64,000 nt of DNA from Okeania sp. SIO1I7 (GTDB lineage Bacteria; Cyanobacteriota; Cyanobacteriia; Cyanobacteriales; Microcoleaceae): NCBI GenBank assembly GCA_010672585.1, contig JAAHGF010000014.1, forward strand, positions 168,656 to 232,655, given 5' to 3'. Made by a program: the position numbers and the translations under genes. Under the pieces are notes generated by a model. The model saw only the letters and a program-made list of their open reading frames with translations, was not told the DNA's origin and searched no databases. Of the stretch, positions 1 to 9,995 are shown piece by piece; the stretch's first letter is position 1; each line of letters starts with the position of its first letter.

Positions 1-52
1 CACCGTTTCTGCAATTGGTTAGTGTTGAATCCCCTAAAAATTGAATCTAATA

Positions 53-85
53 CCTAAAACCTACGACCTAAAACCTAAAACCTTC
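53..85. repeat. Heptameric short tandem repeat (CCTAAAA)
   Basis: About four to five copies of a 7-bp unit CCTAAAA, one of them changed to CCTACGA. This is the first of many 7-bp tandem repeats in the window, a type known from filamentous cyanobacteria. No coding content. Confidence 0.8.
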
Positions 86-186
86 TTCAAATAGATTCCT
101 CCTGAGATGAGAGGATATTTTTAATTTGAACGTGTAAATCTAATTTAGTCATTAATTAATCGGAAAAATATTAACTAAAAAAACTA

Positions 187-1062
187 ATGTTTTGGTCTAT
201 CAAAATTAAACAGTTTATCCCTAGCTTAATCTTAGCTATAGTTACAACTATATTAGTAATAGCTAGCCCTGGGTTCAGCCAAACTGTACAAATAACTCCT
301 ACTAACCCACAACTTGGAGATACTTTATCAGTTGTAATTCAAAAATCTATCGGCGGAGCAACTCCTACAGTTAATATGGATGGAAAAACTTATCCATTCT
401 TTTCAATTGGACAAAATAAGTTGAGGGCATTATTACCAACTACTCCTTTAGACCGACCAGGTACACGACAACTTCAAATTAACACTGAAGCAGGTATTCA
501 GAATGTAAATGTAAATCTGCAAAGTCGCTCCTTTCCCACTCAGTCTATTTGGTTACCTCCTGGCAAAGATTCTCTCAAAGGAACAGACTTAGAATTTGAC
601 AGAGTGGGAGCATTTAAAAAACTTGTCACTCCACAGAAATTTTGGAATGGTCCATTTATTCGACCTAACCAAGGTCCTGTAAGTACAATTTATGGGGTGC
701 GACGGTATTATAATGGAGAATTTGCTGAAAACTATTATCATCGTGGGGTAGATTATGCAGATTATAATGGCTCTCCTGTAGTAGCTCCTGCTGCGGGTCG
801 TGTTGCTCTAGTGGGATTAGAATCTCAGGGTTTTGAAATTCATGGTAATACTGTGGGTATCGATCATGGTCAAGGGGTAACAAGCATCTTTATCCATTTG
901 AGTCGTATCAATGTTCAAGAAGGTGATTTTGTCAAAGCTGGCCAGTTAATCGGTGGTGTAGGATCTACAGGAGCATCTACAGGTCCTCATCTACATTGGG
1001 GACTATATGTATCTGGTCAAGCTGTCGATCCTGTTCCTTGGAGATACAAAGGTATTGAATAA
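187..1062 (+). CDS. Secreted M23-family metallopeptidase (LytM-like)
   Basis: Predicted peptidoglycan endopeptidase of the M23 (LytM/lysostaphin) family, exported to the periplasm or cell wall. Residues 1-32 form a signal peptide: lysines, a hydrophobic stretch of about 20 residues, then a small-residue cleavage region ending near SPGFSQ. Residues 33-115 look like a beta-rich N-terminal domain. The C-terminal half is the LytM domain: HRGVDYAD supplies zinc ligands H185 and D189, IHLSR gives H237, and GPHLHWG gives the HxH pair at 268 and 270. All catalytic positions are present, so an active enzyme is expected rather than an EnvC/NlpD-type inactive activator. It stands alone; the next gene starts about 190 bp downstream on the same strand. 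The exact bond cleaved cannot be read from sequence. Confidence 0.9.
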   Translation: MFWSIKIKQFIPSLILAIVTTILVIASPGFSQTVQITPTNPQLGDTLSVVIQKSIGGATPTVNMDGKTYPFFSIGQNKLRALLPTTPLDRPGTRQLQINTEAGIQNVNVNLQSRSFPTQSIWLPPGKDSLKGTDLEFDRVGAFKKLVTPQKFWNGPFIRPNQGPVSTIYGVRRYYNGEFAENYYHRGVDYADYNGSPVVAPAAGRVALVGLESQGFEIHGNTVGIDHGQGVTSIFIHLSRINVQEGDFVKAGQLIGGVGSTGASTGPHLHWGLYVSGQAVDPVPWRYKGIE

Positions 1063-1252
1063 GACTTTTCTAATTAACACATCAAGACTCAAAGAATTTT
1101 TTTCCACCGACTTACTTATATTTGATTTTTAAGTTATGCTCTGGAAAGTAGGGTGATAGTTGATATTGACTTTGATTAACTTATAACCTTAGTCTGATAA
1201 ATATGTAGAAACCTTATGTGAAAATTCTTTTGAGTAAACTTAAATAAAACTT

Positions 1253-1783
1253 ATGAGTATAGAAAAAATTGTTGAACAAGCTTTACAAGATGGTTATTTA
1301 ACACCTTCTATGGAAGCAGAGGTAGGACTAATTTGTAACACAGCTTCTGAATTATCAATTGAGGAATATATGGCTCTTGACCGTTTAATGGGAGCTTTAT
1401 TGACAGGAGAAGTTGTTGTTTTACCTCGTAAACAATTTATTAATGTGATGGAAGAATTAGTCCTGTCTGAAGCGATCGCACGAGTGGCAGAAATTGAGGC
1501 CACTAGCGACAAAACCCTTGATGTGGGCGATATTGCAGCTTATGCTTTAAATAGACTTCCTCCTTTATATGCTACTACGGAAGAGGGTGCTCAGTTTCAA
1601 AGGTCTAAGGCTAAAGATGAACTTCAAAATCTAATTTCTCAGCGGGTAAATGAAGCTATTGCTCAAAATATGGATAGACAACCAATTAACCCTACACCTT
1701 TTGGTAGTTCTCCTGATGTTGGTTCACAGCTTAGTGAATTACTTAAATTTAATGCTCCACGGTATGAACAACAGTCTGATTGA
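1253..1783 (+). CDS. ComFB-like protein (late competence / cyclic-dinucleotide receptor family)
   Basis: A 176-residue soluble protein of the cyanobacterial ComFB family. The first 60 residues are a cyanobacterium-specific helical part with the segment CNTASELSIEEYMALDRLMG. The ComFB core follows: VMEELVLSEAIARV, then DVGDIAAYALNRLPPLY, the alternating D-x2-D-I-A-x-Y-A-L-N-R-L-P-P signature of the family. The Bacillus homologue is encoded in the comF operon, and cyanobacterial members have been reported to bind cyclic dinucleotides and affect motility or natural competence. The ligand here is inference. The tail after residue 140 is polar and low-complexity. No competence gene lies beside it, and I see no strong ribosome-binding site before the ATG. 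Confidence 0.8.
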   Translation: MSIEKIVEQALQDGYLTPSMEAEVGLICNTASELSIEEYMALDRLMGALLTGEVVVLPRKQFINVMEELVLSEAIARVAEIEATSDKTLDVGDIAAYALNRLPPLYATTEEGAQFQRSKAKDELQNLISQRVNEAIAQNMDRQPINPTPFGSSPDVGSQLSELLKFNAPRYEQQSD

Positions 1784-2152
1784 TAATTAAATTATCCTTA
1801 CTAGATAGGAAAATCAAGGTTGTTTATTCTCAGGATGAAAATAATTATATAGAAAAAATATTTTTATGTGTATTCGTAATTATGAAGTATTCTAAATTGT
1901 TATTTACTACATAGTATTTTTAAAATAAAAAATTGACAATTATATATAATTGTTTGTCAATAAAGTGGGCTAAATTTTAGAAATATTACTTATGGAATTA
2001 ATTTAGAGTAGAGATATTTGAAAACATCTCATACTCAAAAAATAAAATTGAAAGAATAGCAAGAAGAATGTCTGATGAACCAGTACATAGTATCTGAGAT
2101 AATACAGTCAAAATACTCAAGATTCAATAATTCAATCTTTCGTTATTTATAA
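1784..2152. other. Intergenic, convergent gene ends, AT-rich
   Basis: This 369-bp spacer lies between the 3' ends of the ComFB-like gene and thf1. It is very AT-rich and holds no reading frame or clear repeat. I see no convincing intrinsic terminator. Confidence 0.6.
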
Positions 2153-2872
2153 TTAATTACTATTGTTTGAAGTCTTGCTAGTAGAAGTAGGTATATTCCC
2201 TTTTTCTAAGCTACGTTTCTCTCGTTTTTTCCGAGCTGCCATCAGAGTATCTTCCATAGCACTACGAGCTTGAATTATTCTCTCTAAATTGCTACGATAC
2301 ATTTCTATATCTTTTAATGATTTTTCTTCTGGCAAATTTAAAGCCTGGGAAATTTCCTTGATAGCTTCTGTACGCTGCGGTTCTTCCTTAACTAACTCTG
2401 TATCTGCTATTTCTAGTAAAGTGAATAAACCTATAGCAAATAAGCGATTATACTTAAATTTATAATGATCGGAAATAGCTCTTAAATTATCTTGCAAATG
2501 TTGAGCATCATCTCTATCTGTTGATAAGCAAATCCACGAGAGCATATCCTTTCCAGACATTTGCCTAGCTAAATCTTCTAATCCTTTAGCATCTGCACGG
2601 TATTTATCTGGTTCTTCTTCTTGTGCTTGAATCAGAGCATTAAAAATAGAAATTTTGTCCTGTTCAGGAGAATATCCCTCCATAAAACGGTCAAAAGCTG
2701 TGACTATACCCAAAGCATAAAATGGATTATAGCTATAATTAGCATTGACGGAAATCAGGTGCATTTCCACTAGCAGCTCTTCAACAACTCGATTGTATAT
2801 AGAGTTAATTGGACGGGTGTGAGAATTATAAAAAGCTTTCTTAGTATCTGAAACAGTACGAATATTATTCAC
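2153..2872 (-). CDS. thf1: Thylakoid formation protein Thf1 / Psb29
   Basis: Cyanobacterial Thf1 (Psb29), needed for photosystem II biogenesis and repair and for FtsH protease complex stability in homologues; it acts at the thylakoid membrane. The protein is 239 residues, the usual length. The N-terminus [20 protein letters not shown] is the family hallmark, followed by [18 protein letters not shown] and the motif [13 protein letters not shown]. The C-terminal third, from about residue 170, is charged and helical ([20 protein letters not shown]) and fits the coiled coil of the family, ending in a Ser/Thr/Asn-rich tail. There is no transmembrane segment. The gene is monocistronic and convergent with its left neighbour. 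Confidence 0.95.
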   Translation of the reverse strand: MNNIRTVSDTKKAFYNSHTRPINSIYNRVVEELLVEMHLISVNANYSYNPFYALGIVTAFDRFMEGYSPEQDKISIFNALIQAQEEEPDKYRADAKGLEDLARQMSGKDMLSWICLSTDRDDAQHLQDNLRAISDHYKFKYNRLFAIGLFTLLEIADTELVKEEPQRTEAIKEISQALNLPEEKSLKDIEMYRSNLERIIQARSAMEDTLMAARKKREKRSLEKGNIPTSTSKTSNNSN

Positions 2873-3334
2873 CTGGTGTTCTAATTCTATAATCCCATCC
2901 CTGTCAGATCTTGATTTCCTACTAGGTCAGCTTGAAAGCATATAGTACTGGAAAAGCAGGGTGGGTTTTACTTTGTGAAGTACCTACAGTAATAACTAAA
3001 CTGTAAAAAATAAAATTAAAATAGTTAACTTATTCTTACTGGTTTAACTAATCTTGACTGTATGGCACAGTTGAATATTCTATCAACTTAAAGGGCAAGT
3101 GCGAACTAATTTAACCTTCTCGAAAACTACTACACAAATATTTGGCAAACTACCTTGTCTTTCCGATGAGGAATTGTGCTGAAGCAACCTGGTATAAACA
3201 AGATAATTGTTTTGCCTGACAAATTTGATCGTCGCCCCTTGTGTATATATAAACTATATATATAGTACAACTTTGCTACAGCTAATGTTTTAAAAGTTGT
3301 CGCTCCCAACCTTTAAATTATCAGAATTTCCTTA
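2873..3334. other. Intergenic region upstream of thf1
   Basis: This 460-bp spacer holds the thf1 promoter region at its left edge and then sequence up to the IS200/IS605-like remnant. I find no gene. A short alternating run (TATATATAAACTATATATATAG) lies near 3245-3266. Confidence 0.5.
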
Positions 3335-3640
3335 TTGACATCCTCCCGACGCTGCACTTGCGTGAAAGCGCGGGACCCCGAACCATCGCTGATTAGGTCT
3401 TTCTGCTGCCTCTTGCAGAGGAGCTGCGCGCTCCAAGGCACCAGCCTCCAAGGTCGAGCCTCTTTTCGGTCTAAAGGTGCGCTCCACAGACTGACACTGC
3501 TTGCCCTGCAGCCTAATTTTCAGTCTAACATACTATTGACAAAACCTCAAAATTGATTGGTTTTCCCATCTCTCCGCTCCCCTAATAGCTGCCGCTAGGC
3601 TCCGCCAACGGAAGAGCGCGGGTCAAGGGCCAACGTTGAG
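3335..3640 (-). mobile_element. IS200/IS605-like remnant without transposase (copy A)
   Basis: A GC-rich island in AT-rich surroundings. It opens with TTGACATCCTCCCG and a hairpin in which CCCGACGCT pairs with AGCGCGGG. Near the far end a second structured block (CTCCCC ... AGCGCGGG) follows. Copy C at 36184-36425 has the same two hairpins with different but still pairing bases, and copy B at 11430-11888 begins similarly. Such hairpin ends are typical of IS200/IS605 elements, where the right end also encodes the omega/re RNA of TnpB. Read that way, the RNA would lie on the minus strand. No tnpA or tnpB is present. Family assignment is inference. The open frame across 3335-3556 has no recognisable protein character. 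Confidence 0.5.
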
Positions 3641-3833
3641 ATAATAGCACAAGTAAGGATTAAAGATAAAAATATAATTAATTTTCTTTAATTTTAAAGT
3701 TGAAAATAGCCTTCAGCCTTCAAGATTACGGAATGCTCTAAAACAATTGCAACTCAGGATATATTTTACCAAGGCTCTACAGCAATTTTAGTTCAGAACT
3801 GATTTTAATAAGTAGTGCAGTAATATTCTAATT

Positions 3834-4072
3834 CGGGTTTGCGTATGGAAAGTATGAGTGGTAGGGGTAGGAGTCAGAAATCAGGAGTCAGGAGAAATGG
3901 GAATGATAGAAGAGGTAGTCGGAACAATTGTAAGAGTGATTTTTCTGCCATAATCGTCCCAAAATACTAGCTTTATGCAGCTCTTTCCACTGAAAAGCTG
4001 AAACTTTTTTCGACAAAAAAATGCTACAACCAATATCAGTCAATACTTTGATATTTAATCAGCAAGCCCTAA
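3834..4072. mobile_element. MITE, family TAGGGTTTGCTGA (copy 1)
   Basis: About 240 bp bounded by GGGTTTGC on the left and TCAGCAAGCCCTA on the right, which form terminal inverted repeats. Inside are AGTCAGGAGTCAGG heptads and the segment GTAAGAGTGATTTTTCTGCC. The same arrangement in reverse orientation occurs at 62782-63013, and a divergent copy with perfect 13-bp ends lies at 31629-31847. No coding content. Confidence 0.65.
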
Positions 4073-4729
4073 TTCCTCAAAAAAGGCCACCAGACTTTAA
4101 GAATTGGCAGCCATTCAGATGATTAAGCTTAACTCTGAGTTCAACTAAATATATATTTCACCAAATAACAAGTCCATACTCACTGAATTTGGATCGATTG
4201 CAAGTAAGGTAGACAATATGGTCAAATAATATATTTCTAGGTATTACTTTAACTATCAAGGTATTATTTGAATGCACAGTCAGCTTAAACTAAGTGCAAT
4301 TACAATTCTGATTGGGTATTTTCAATTCATGTCAACCTAGAACAAATTAATGTCTGTATTTGCTCATCAAAAAGTAGGTTTCTACAACAATTGTGAGAAC
4401 TTTTGGTTAAGCCAACTTCAGAATATTCAGTAGATTCACAATCAAACTTTTTGTTAAACAAAATTAATTGTCAGTCTTTAATCTCAGGAAAATTTACCAA
4501 TAGTTCTAAATAGTAATGGTAAATGGGATTGAAAAACCCAATATACCCTTACTAAAATAATGACAATTTACGATAACCAATTGACAATTATGTTGTCAGC
4601 TATATGCTTTTACTCTATTTTGACTGGTCTTGGTAATCCCATTTCCATCGAATTTTAATTTATTAAAGAAGTACTTTGCTGGACAGTTTGTTCAGATATA
4701 AAATTGATTAAGTTCTGCTTCAAAACTGT
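4073..4729. other. Intergenic, no gene seen
   Basis: About 650 bp of AT-rich sequence downstream of the STAS gene. I find no reading frame with protein character, no tRNA and no clear repeat family member. Confidence 0.5.
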
Positions 4730-5104
4730 TTAAGCTCTATTCTCTTCACGGACATCACCATATTCAAGAGCTTCTTCTTCTGTTTCAAAAATCTCAAACA
4801 CAGAATCCATCATAGTTACTTCAAATACCAGTTTGGCTTCTGGATGAACACTACAAATTCGGAAACTACCTTTAACTTTGTCCGCATCTCGCATGCCTGC
4901 TACCAAAGATGTAAGTCCAGAACTATCAATAAAGTTAACCTGACCTAAATTGACCACTACATGACGACTTAGTTTGGAGATACATTCCTGCAACTTGAGG
5001 CGAAACTGCCAAGCTGTTGTTATATCCAAGCGTCCAGTTGGTGCTAGGACGATTACTGTTGTGCCGTCCTGAGTTGTGTGGGTTTTTTGCTCAATATGAA
5101 TCAC
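4730..5104 (-). CDS. STAS-domain protein, anti-sigma-factor-antagonist family
   Basis: A single STAS domain of 124 residues, like SpoIIAA/RsbV-type antagonists that bind an anti-sigma or partner-switching kinase and are switched by serine phosphorylation. The phosphorylation loop is intact: VNFIDSSGLTSLVAG, with the DSSGL serine about two thirds into the domain. The start IEQKTHTTQDGTTVIVLAPTG and the C-terminal FEVTMMDSVFEIFETEEEAL fit the fold throughout. It lies 68 bp downstream of hemF on the same strand, so co-transcription is possible, but no functional link is known. No partner kinase or PP2C phosphatase is encoded nearby. A GGAAGGG stretch lies just upstream of the ATG. Confidence 0.9.
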   Translation of the reverse strand: MIHIEQKTHTTQDGTTVIVLAPTGRLDITTAWQFRLKLQECISKLSRHVVVNLGQVNFIDSSGLTSLVAGMRDADKVKGSFRICSVHPEAKLVFEVTMMDSVFEIFETEEEALEYGDVREENRA

Positions 5105-5172
5105 TGACCCTTCCCTCGGGATGATATTAGTTATGGTGGTTGCCCATCTGACTGTAATTTAACTCAGAGTAA

Positions 5173-6207
5173 TTAATGATTTTGTTTCCAGTTAGCCCAA
5201 TCATGAGGTTTTAAGAATACTTCATATAGTTTAGCTTCTGGTGTATTGGGTTCTGGGCTGTAGCCATATTCCCAACGAACCAAAGGTGGTAAAGACATCA
5301 AGATTGACTCTGTACGACCATTGGTTTGCAAACCAAAAATTGTACCTCTGTCATACACTAGATTAAATTCAACATAACGGCCACGTCGGTATAGCTGAAA
5401 GTTGCGTTCCCGATCGCCATATTCCATGGGTTGCCGTCGCTCTACTATTGTTTTATATGCTGGTAAGAATGATCTACCACAATTTTGTACGAATGTAAAT
5501 AATGATTCCCAACTACGAGATTCAGGAACTCCTAACTGCTGACTATAGATTGCTGCTGGTCCTTTACTATCTGGCCCTTTATATAATTCTCCTTGACCAT
5601 CTTGATAATCAAAGAAGATACCTCCTACTCCTCGCATTTCTTGACGATGCTTTAAGTAAAAATACTCGTCACACCATCTTTTAAATACAGGATAATACTC
5701 TTTATGGCTTTTGTCACAGGCCGCCTTAATAGTTTGATGAAAGTGAGCTGCGTCTTCTGCATAGGGATAGTAAGGTGTTAAATCTATGCCTCCACCAAAC
5801 CACCATACAGGTCCTGCTTCAAAATATCGATAATTAAGATGAACTGTTGGTACATAAGGACTTTTAGGGTGCAGTACCATTGAAGTCCCGGTCGCATAAA
5901 AACCATGACCTTCGGCTTCTGGTCTTTGTGCTAGTATGCTTGGTGGTAGTTTATCTCCCCAGACTTCTGAAAAATTAACTCCTCCCTGTTCAAAAACCGC
6001 ACCGTCTCTAATTACACGAGACCTTCCTCCACCACCACCTGGACGTTCCCAGCGGTCTTCTTTAAATTTGCCAATTCCATCTAATTGCTCCAGTCCTTGA
6101 CAAATTTCATCTTGTATATCCTGCATAAATTTACTGACTCGACCTTGGGTACTACCCAGTGATAGAGATAGAGGTGTTGTTTTTTGGGTTTCAGTGGAAG
6201 CTGTCAT
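5173..6207 (-). CDS. hemF: Oxygen-dependent coproporphyrinogen III oxidase
   Basis: HemF converts coproporphyrinogen III to protoporphyrinogen IX with O2, in the cytosolic haem/chlorophyll pathway. At 344 residues it has normal length for cyanobacteria. Family signatures are present in order: [12 protein letters not shown] at 55-66, [27 protein letters not shown] around 113-130, [12 protein letters not shown] at 138-149, the [10 protein letters not shown] helix, and near the end [20 protein letters not shown] with [12 protein letters not shown]. The first 20 residues are a poorly conserved extension. The start MTASTETQ is the first in-frame ATG after the divergent promoter region. It is the first gene of a possible two-gene unit with the STAS gene. 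Confidence 0.97.
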   Translation of the reverse strand: MTASTETQKTTPLSLSLGSTQGRVSKFMQDIQDEICQGLEQLDGIGKFKEDRWERPGGGGGRSRVIRDGAVFEQGGVNFSEVWGDKLPPSILAQRPEAEGHGFYATGTSMVLHPKSPYVPTVHLNYRYFEAGPVWWFGGGIDLTPYYPYAEDAAHFHQTIKAACDKSHKEYYPVFKRWCDEYFYLKHRQEMRGVGGIFFDYQDGQGELYKGPDSKGPAAIYSQQLGVPESRSWESLFTFVQNCGRSFLPAYKTIVERRQPMEYGDRERNFQLYRRGRYVEFNLVYDRGTIFGLQTNGRTESILMSLPPLVRWEYGYSPEPNTPEAKLYEVFLKPHDWANWKQNH

Positions 6208-6709
6208 AGGTACAATATGTGTTTCAAATTAGCTAAAAATTATATGTATCTTTCCAGACTTTTTATCCTACCATGCTATCGATCATCTAGTAAAATTTTC
6301 CTGTTTTTTCCAGTTTTTCTTGAGTAAATCAACCTATCTTGTAATCAGAAGATGTCAAATACTCAACTATAATTCTTAATTACTGAATTACTCTTGCCTA
6401 TGGATTTACATCTAAACTATATGATTATGATATGGCAGACGATAAATTATTGATTGCTTAAAAATATTTTGTAGCTAGTTATTATTGATTCTTTTACTAA
6501 TTACTAAATTTAATTTTTTATCTCATTGGCAATCATTTCTCTAGACTACCTAAATTACATTAATTCTTAGGTTAAGATTCATTACTTTTATTAAAATATC
6601 AAATTAATAATTAATTTAATTATTAGTAATTAAGTGAAGAAAATATCTAACATTATCTTGCAAATAACAGATATAATTTAATAAAAATTTAATTTTTGAA
6701 GGATGTTAT
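6208..6709. promoter_or_regulatory. Divergent promoter region hemF / mrp
   Basis: About 500 bp between two divergently transcribed genes, so promoters for hemF (-) and mrp (+) must lie here. It is extremely AT-rich. A clear Shine-Dalgarno GAAGGA (6698-6703) stands 6 bases before the mrp ATG at 6710. I cannot assign -10/-35 boxes with confidence. Confidence 0.55.
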
Positions 6710-7780
6710 ATGTCCACTATACCTGAGACTCAATCTATTTTAGATGTTTTACGACCAGTACAAGACCCCGAACTGCAAAAGAGTTTGGTGGAACTAAATA
6801 TGATTCGCAATATTAAAGTTAAAGATGGACAAGTTGAGTTCACTTTAGTATTGACAACTCCAGCTTGTCCATTACGAGAATTTATTGTTGAAGACTGTCA
6901 AAAAGCTGTCAAGCAACTTCCCGGGGTTAAGGAAGTAATAGTAGATGTCACAGCAGAGACTCCTCAGCAGAAAACTATACCTGACCGCCAAGGTATTGAT
7001 GGAGTGAAAAATATTATTGCTGTTTCTAGTGGTAAGGGTGGAGTTGGTAAAAGTACAGTAGCAGTGAATGTAGCTGTGGCACTAGCTCAAATGGGCGCTA
7101 AAGTGGGTTTGATTGATGCTGATATTTATGGTCCTAATGACCCAACGATGTTAGGTCTGGCAGATGCTAAAGTTATGGTACAAGCAGGACAATCTGGAGA
7201 AGTCCTGGAACCAGCTTTTAATCATGGAGTAAAGTTGGTTTCTATGGCTTTTTTAATTGATAAAGATCAACCTGTAATTTGGCGTGGTCCAATGTTGAAT
7301 GGAATTATCCGACAATTTTTGTACCAAGTGCAATGGGGTGATTTAGATTATTTATTGGTAGATTTGCCTCCTGGTACTGGTGATGCTCAATTAACATTAG
7401 CTCAAGCTGTTCCTATGTCTGGAGTGGTAATTGTGACAACTCCTCAAACAGTGGCATTATTGGACTCTCGCAAAGGTCTAAAAATGTTTCAGCAGTTAGG
7501 GGTTTCTGTATTAGGAATAGTGGAAAATATGAGTTATTTTGTCCCTCCAGATATGCCAGAGAAAAAGTATGACATTTTTGGTTCTGGTGGTGGTAAAAGA
7601 ACAGCAGAGGAACTAGGTGTACCACTACTTGGAGGAGTTCCTTTGGAAATGCCTGTTAGAGAAGGTGGAGATAGTGGAGTTCCTATTGTAGTTGGAGCTC
7701 CTAATTCTAGTTCTGCTCAAGAACTCAAAGCGATCGCTCAAAAAATTGCTGGTAGAGTTTCTGTTGTGGCCTTGGCTTAA
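6710..7780 (+). CDS. mrp: Mrp/NBP35 (ApbC) family Fe-S carrier P-loop ATPase
   Basis: Cytosolic P-loop protein of the Mrp/ApbC family, thought to carry or insert Fe-S clusters. Residues 1-85 are a DUF59/MIP18-type domain (ILDVLRPVQDPELQ ... TTPACPLREFI, with C53). The ParA/MinD-type ATPase follows, with the deviant Walker A GKGGVGKST at 108-116, DADIYGPNDP, the segment DYLLVDLPPGTGDAQL and the motif ENMSYF. The CxxC pair that many bacterial Mrp proteins carry after ENMSYF is replaced by PPDMPEKK, as I recall for cyanobacterial homologues. Length 356 is normal. A strong Shine-Dalgarno supports the start. A heptameric repeat begins right after the stop. Confidence 0.95.
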   Translation: MSTIPETQSILDVLRPVQDPELQKSLVELNMIRNIKVKDGQVEFTLVLTTPACPLREFIVEDCQKAVKQLPGVKEVIVDVTAETPQQKTIPDRQGIDGVKNIIAVSSGKGGVGKSTVAVNVAVALAQMGAKVGLIDADIYGPNDPTMLGLADAKVMVQAGQSGEVLEPAFNHGVKLVSMAFLIDKDQPVIWRGPMLNGIIRQFLYQVQWGDLDYLLVDLPPGTGDAQLTLAQAVPMSGVVIVTTPQTVALLDSRKGLKMFQQLGVSVLGIVENMSYFVPPDMPEKKYDIFGSGGGKRTAEELGVPLLGGVPLEMPVREGGDSGVPIVVGAPNSSSAQELKAIAQKIAGRVSVVALA

Positions 7781-7782
7781 CG

Positions 7783-7814
7783 AAGTCAGAAGTCAGAAGT
7801 CAGAAGTCAGAAGT
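7783..7814. repeat. Heptameric tandem repeat (AAGTCAG)
   Basis: Four and a half perfect copies of AAGTCAG begin two bases after the mrp stop codon, in the mrp-ndhS spacer. Confidence 0.9.
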
Positions 7815-7928
7815 GATTTTTGTAACTTAGGGCAGTGTTGGGAGGATGTCAAAGATGCTAAAAATATTACAATAAAACAGCCTTCAATTTCCTAAAATTG
7901 AGAAAATTTTTGATAGGAGTAGAAAACA

Positions 7929-8123
7929 ATGATTTTACCTGGTGTAGCAGTTAAAGTGAAAAATATTAGTGATACTTATTATGGATTTCAAGGACAGGTT
8001 CAACGAGTAAGTGACGGTAAAGCTGCTGTATTATTTGAAGGTGGAAATTGGGATAAGTTAGTAACATTTAGACTCTCAGAATTAGAGTTAGTGGATGCAA
8101 CGGCAGGTCGCAAGAAAAAATAA
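7929..8123 (+). CDS. ndhS: NAD(P)H-quinone oxidoreductase subunit S
   Basis: A 64-residue protein matching the cyanobacterial NdhS family (formerly DUF3252; Ssl0352 in Synechocystis), an SH3-like peripheral subunit of the thylakoid NDH-1 complex that helps bind reduced ferredoxin in cyclic electron flow. The whole protein fits: [20 protein letters not shown], then [34 protein letters not shown], and a basic tail AGRKKK. Length is typical. A strong AGGAG at 7915-7919 stands 9 bases before the ATG. Other ndh genes are not adjacent, which is usual for this subunit. Confidence 0.93.
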   Translation: MILPGVAVKVKNISDTYYGFQGQVQRVSDGKAAVLFEGGNWDKLVTFRLSELELVDATAGRKKK

Positions 8124-8295
8124 TTCAGTTAGTAAATAGTGTAAGCTATCAGCCGTCAGCTATCAGCAATCAGCTATTGCTTTTAATTTTAGATAAAAAC
8201 TAATTGAGCCAGAATTTATACTTACTATAAAAGCTTGCTGAAACAGTTTTTTTTCATTAAAACCCTCTTTTTTTTTGCTGATAGCTGAGGCTAAT

Positions 8296-8324
8296 AGCTG
8301 TTTGCGCTGCATTCCGCAGGAAAT
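8296..8324. repeat. Dispersed 28-bp palindrome, copy 1 of 6
   Basis: AGCTGTTTGCGCTGCATTCCGCAGGAAAT in shortened description: an imperfect palindrome around GCTGC/GCATTCCGC. Other copies are at 11360-11388, 20385-20411, 25620-25647, 36120-36146 and, diverged, 57749-57777. All six lie in spacers. Confidence 0.85.
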
Positions 8325-8635
8325 CCTTACTAAATAGTAGATGTTTTTTTATATTTATAGCTGAATAATTCAGGTTGAAAGTATTTGATGTCAACAATAA
8401 ATAAAGACAAAAAATTCTGCTTACCAACTCTATAATTTTAAGGAGAGGTAATTATTAATTATTAATTATTAACTGGAGAGTACAAAGTCATTCCAAAAAA
8501 CGATTTGTTTTAAAGACTGCAAGTCTTACTGGAAAAGCCTTACAGTACTTACAGCTCTGAATAAAGAGTTTTTAACCTTTAGATCGCTGAAAGTGTTAGC
8601 TAGCAATAGTTATTCCAAGAACTTTGCACTGTCTA

Positions 8636-8682
8636 GTTATTAATTATTAATTATTAATTATTAATTATTAATTATTAATTAT
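8636..8682. repeat. Heptameric tandem repeat (ATTAATT)
   Basis: About six to seven perfect 7-bp units directly upstream of the HAS-barrel-like gene, occupying the space where its promoter or leader should be. The same heptamer recurs near 8451, 13783, 13931, 14225, 31490 and 46500. Confidence 0.9.
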
Positions 8683-8689
8683 CTACATT

Positions 8690-9355
8690 ATGCGTCTTCC
8701 TTTACCCCAGTTTGCTAATACAAATCGCCAGAAGAATTACATAGCTGAAGTAATAGAAACAGCAACAACAGAATTTTTAGCTCAATGTTTAGAACCAGAA
8801 GAGTTAGATTTTCCGATGATGCCTGCTTTTGGTACTTGGGTAAAATCTAAGGATGAACAATCAGGAAATGAGATTTATGGAGTGGTTTATTATGCAACTA
8901 CTTTACCTATTGATTCAGTACATAGGGCAAGAGCTTTGGGAATGTCTTTAGCTCAGTTACGGGAACAACAACCACAAATTTTTGCTATGTTGAAGACAGA
9001 ATTTAGGGCAGCAATAGTAGGTTTTAAATCTCAAGAGGAATTAAATGGTTCTACAGCAGAAAATGGCAGAATTTACCAATATCTTCCACCCCGTCCGCCT
9101 CAAATTCATCAAGCAGTTTATTTATGTGAACCAGAAGAAATAGTTAGGTTTAGTGAAAAGTTAGATTTTTTGCGGACTTTATTACAGTTATTTAATGCTC
9201 CTGTTGATGCTTTAGTAGCTGCTACTATTAGAGAAATTTATCAGCTGAGAAAACTAGACCGTAATTGGTTAGTTGAGGCAGGTAGAAATATGAGTGTTTT
9301 CTTGAGAGATGATTATGACCGTTTAAAAATAATATTAGGACAAATACATCCTTAA
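8690..9355 (+). CDS. Conserved cyanobacterial protein, HAS-barrel-like N-terminus
   Basis: A 221-residue soluble protein that I recognise as a conserved cyanobacterial family sometimes annotated with a HAS-barrel (HerA/ATP-synthase barrel) domain. Residues 40-75 form a small beta unit (FPMMPAFGTWVKSKDEQSGN ... EIYGVVYYATT), followed by a helix with SVHRARALGMSLAQLREQQP and, at 130-135, YLPPRPPQIH. The C-terminal 80 residues are helical (RFSEKLDFLRTLLQLFNAPV ... IREIYQLRKLDRNWLVEAG). No catalytic motif or signal peptide is visible. Function unknown. The start follows a heptamer run with no obvious Shine-Dalgarno. Confidence 0.75.
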   Translation: MRLPLPQFANTNRQKNYIAEVIETATTEFLAQCLEPEELDFPMMPAFGTWVKSKDEQSGNEIYGVVYYATTLPIDSVHRARALGMSLAQLREQQPQIFAMLKTEFRAAIVGFKSQEELNGSTAENGRIYQYLPPRPPQIHQAVYLCEPEEIVRFSEKLDFLRTLLQLFNAPVDALVAATIREIYQLRKLDRNWLVEAGRNMSVFLRDDYDRLKIILGQIHP

Positions 9356-9995
9356 AAAAAAGAAGGAAGAAGGAAGAAGGAAGAGGGAAGAAGGCTGAAA
9401 GGAAGAAAAAAACTTAAATTTATTTCTTATATATATTCATGGTTGGGCTTACACCAAAGCACCCCAAAAGACATGATATTAAAAGTAAAATAACTAAAGT
9501 AAATACAGAGTCATTTCGTAGGCATTCAGCCGTCAGCTTGAATTGTCTGGTCGGAACTTCGTTATCAGCTTCATTAGCTTGAATTGTATGGATTAAAAAC
9601 TAAAATAAATAATAGCCTTGATCGACAACTTCTGACTTCTGACTTCATTAGCCACCTATATTTTGCAGATTTTAGCTACAAACTAGAATATTTCAGATTA
9701 ATTCAAATAAATAATAGCCTTCAGAGCAGGGTATTTAAGTGCTACTTCTATCAATAAATGGCGTTAAAAAAGTCGTAGCAAAGAATAACAAGGTAGGCAA
9801 ATATTACTTTCATTACCCTTAATATTCAATTGCTCAAGATTTGCATACCTTACTTTTAACTATCAAAATAATTGCATCTAAAACCCCACATTTTCAAGTG
9901 AAATGTTTTTGGAGAGTTACTTAAAATTCCTGTTACAAAAACAATTTCTGACTTATAAATTCTGACTTCTAAATACCCTACCTCTTCCTTTTTTA
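9356..9995. other. Intergenic with purine-rich and other short repeats
   Basis: Directly after the preceding stop comes an A/G-only run built from AGGAAGA-type heptads (9357-9412), then AT-rich sequence with remnants of dispersed repeats. No gene seen. Confidence 0.7.

Larger units (their letters stand above)
8124..8689. other. Repeat-rich intergenic region
   Basis: About 570 bp with no gene. It holds tandem CAGCTAT-like heptads near 8145-8175, one copy of the dispersed AGCTGTTTGCG...GCAGGAAAT palindrome (8296-8324), an ATTAATT heptad run near 8450-8472, and a longer ATTAATT run (8636-8682) that ends 8 bases before the next start codon. Confidence 0.75.

Noticed and set aside
3335..3556. Open frame of 73 codons on the plus strand
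   Set aside because: Lies wholly in the hairpin-rich IS200/IS605-like remnant; Cys/Arg/Leu-rich translation without domain character.
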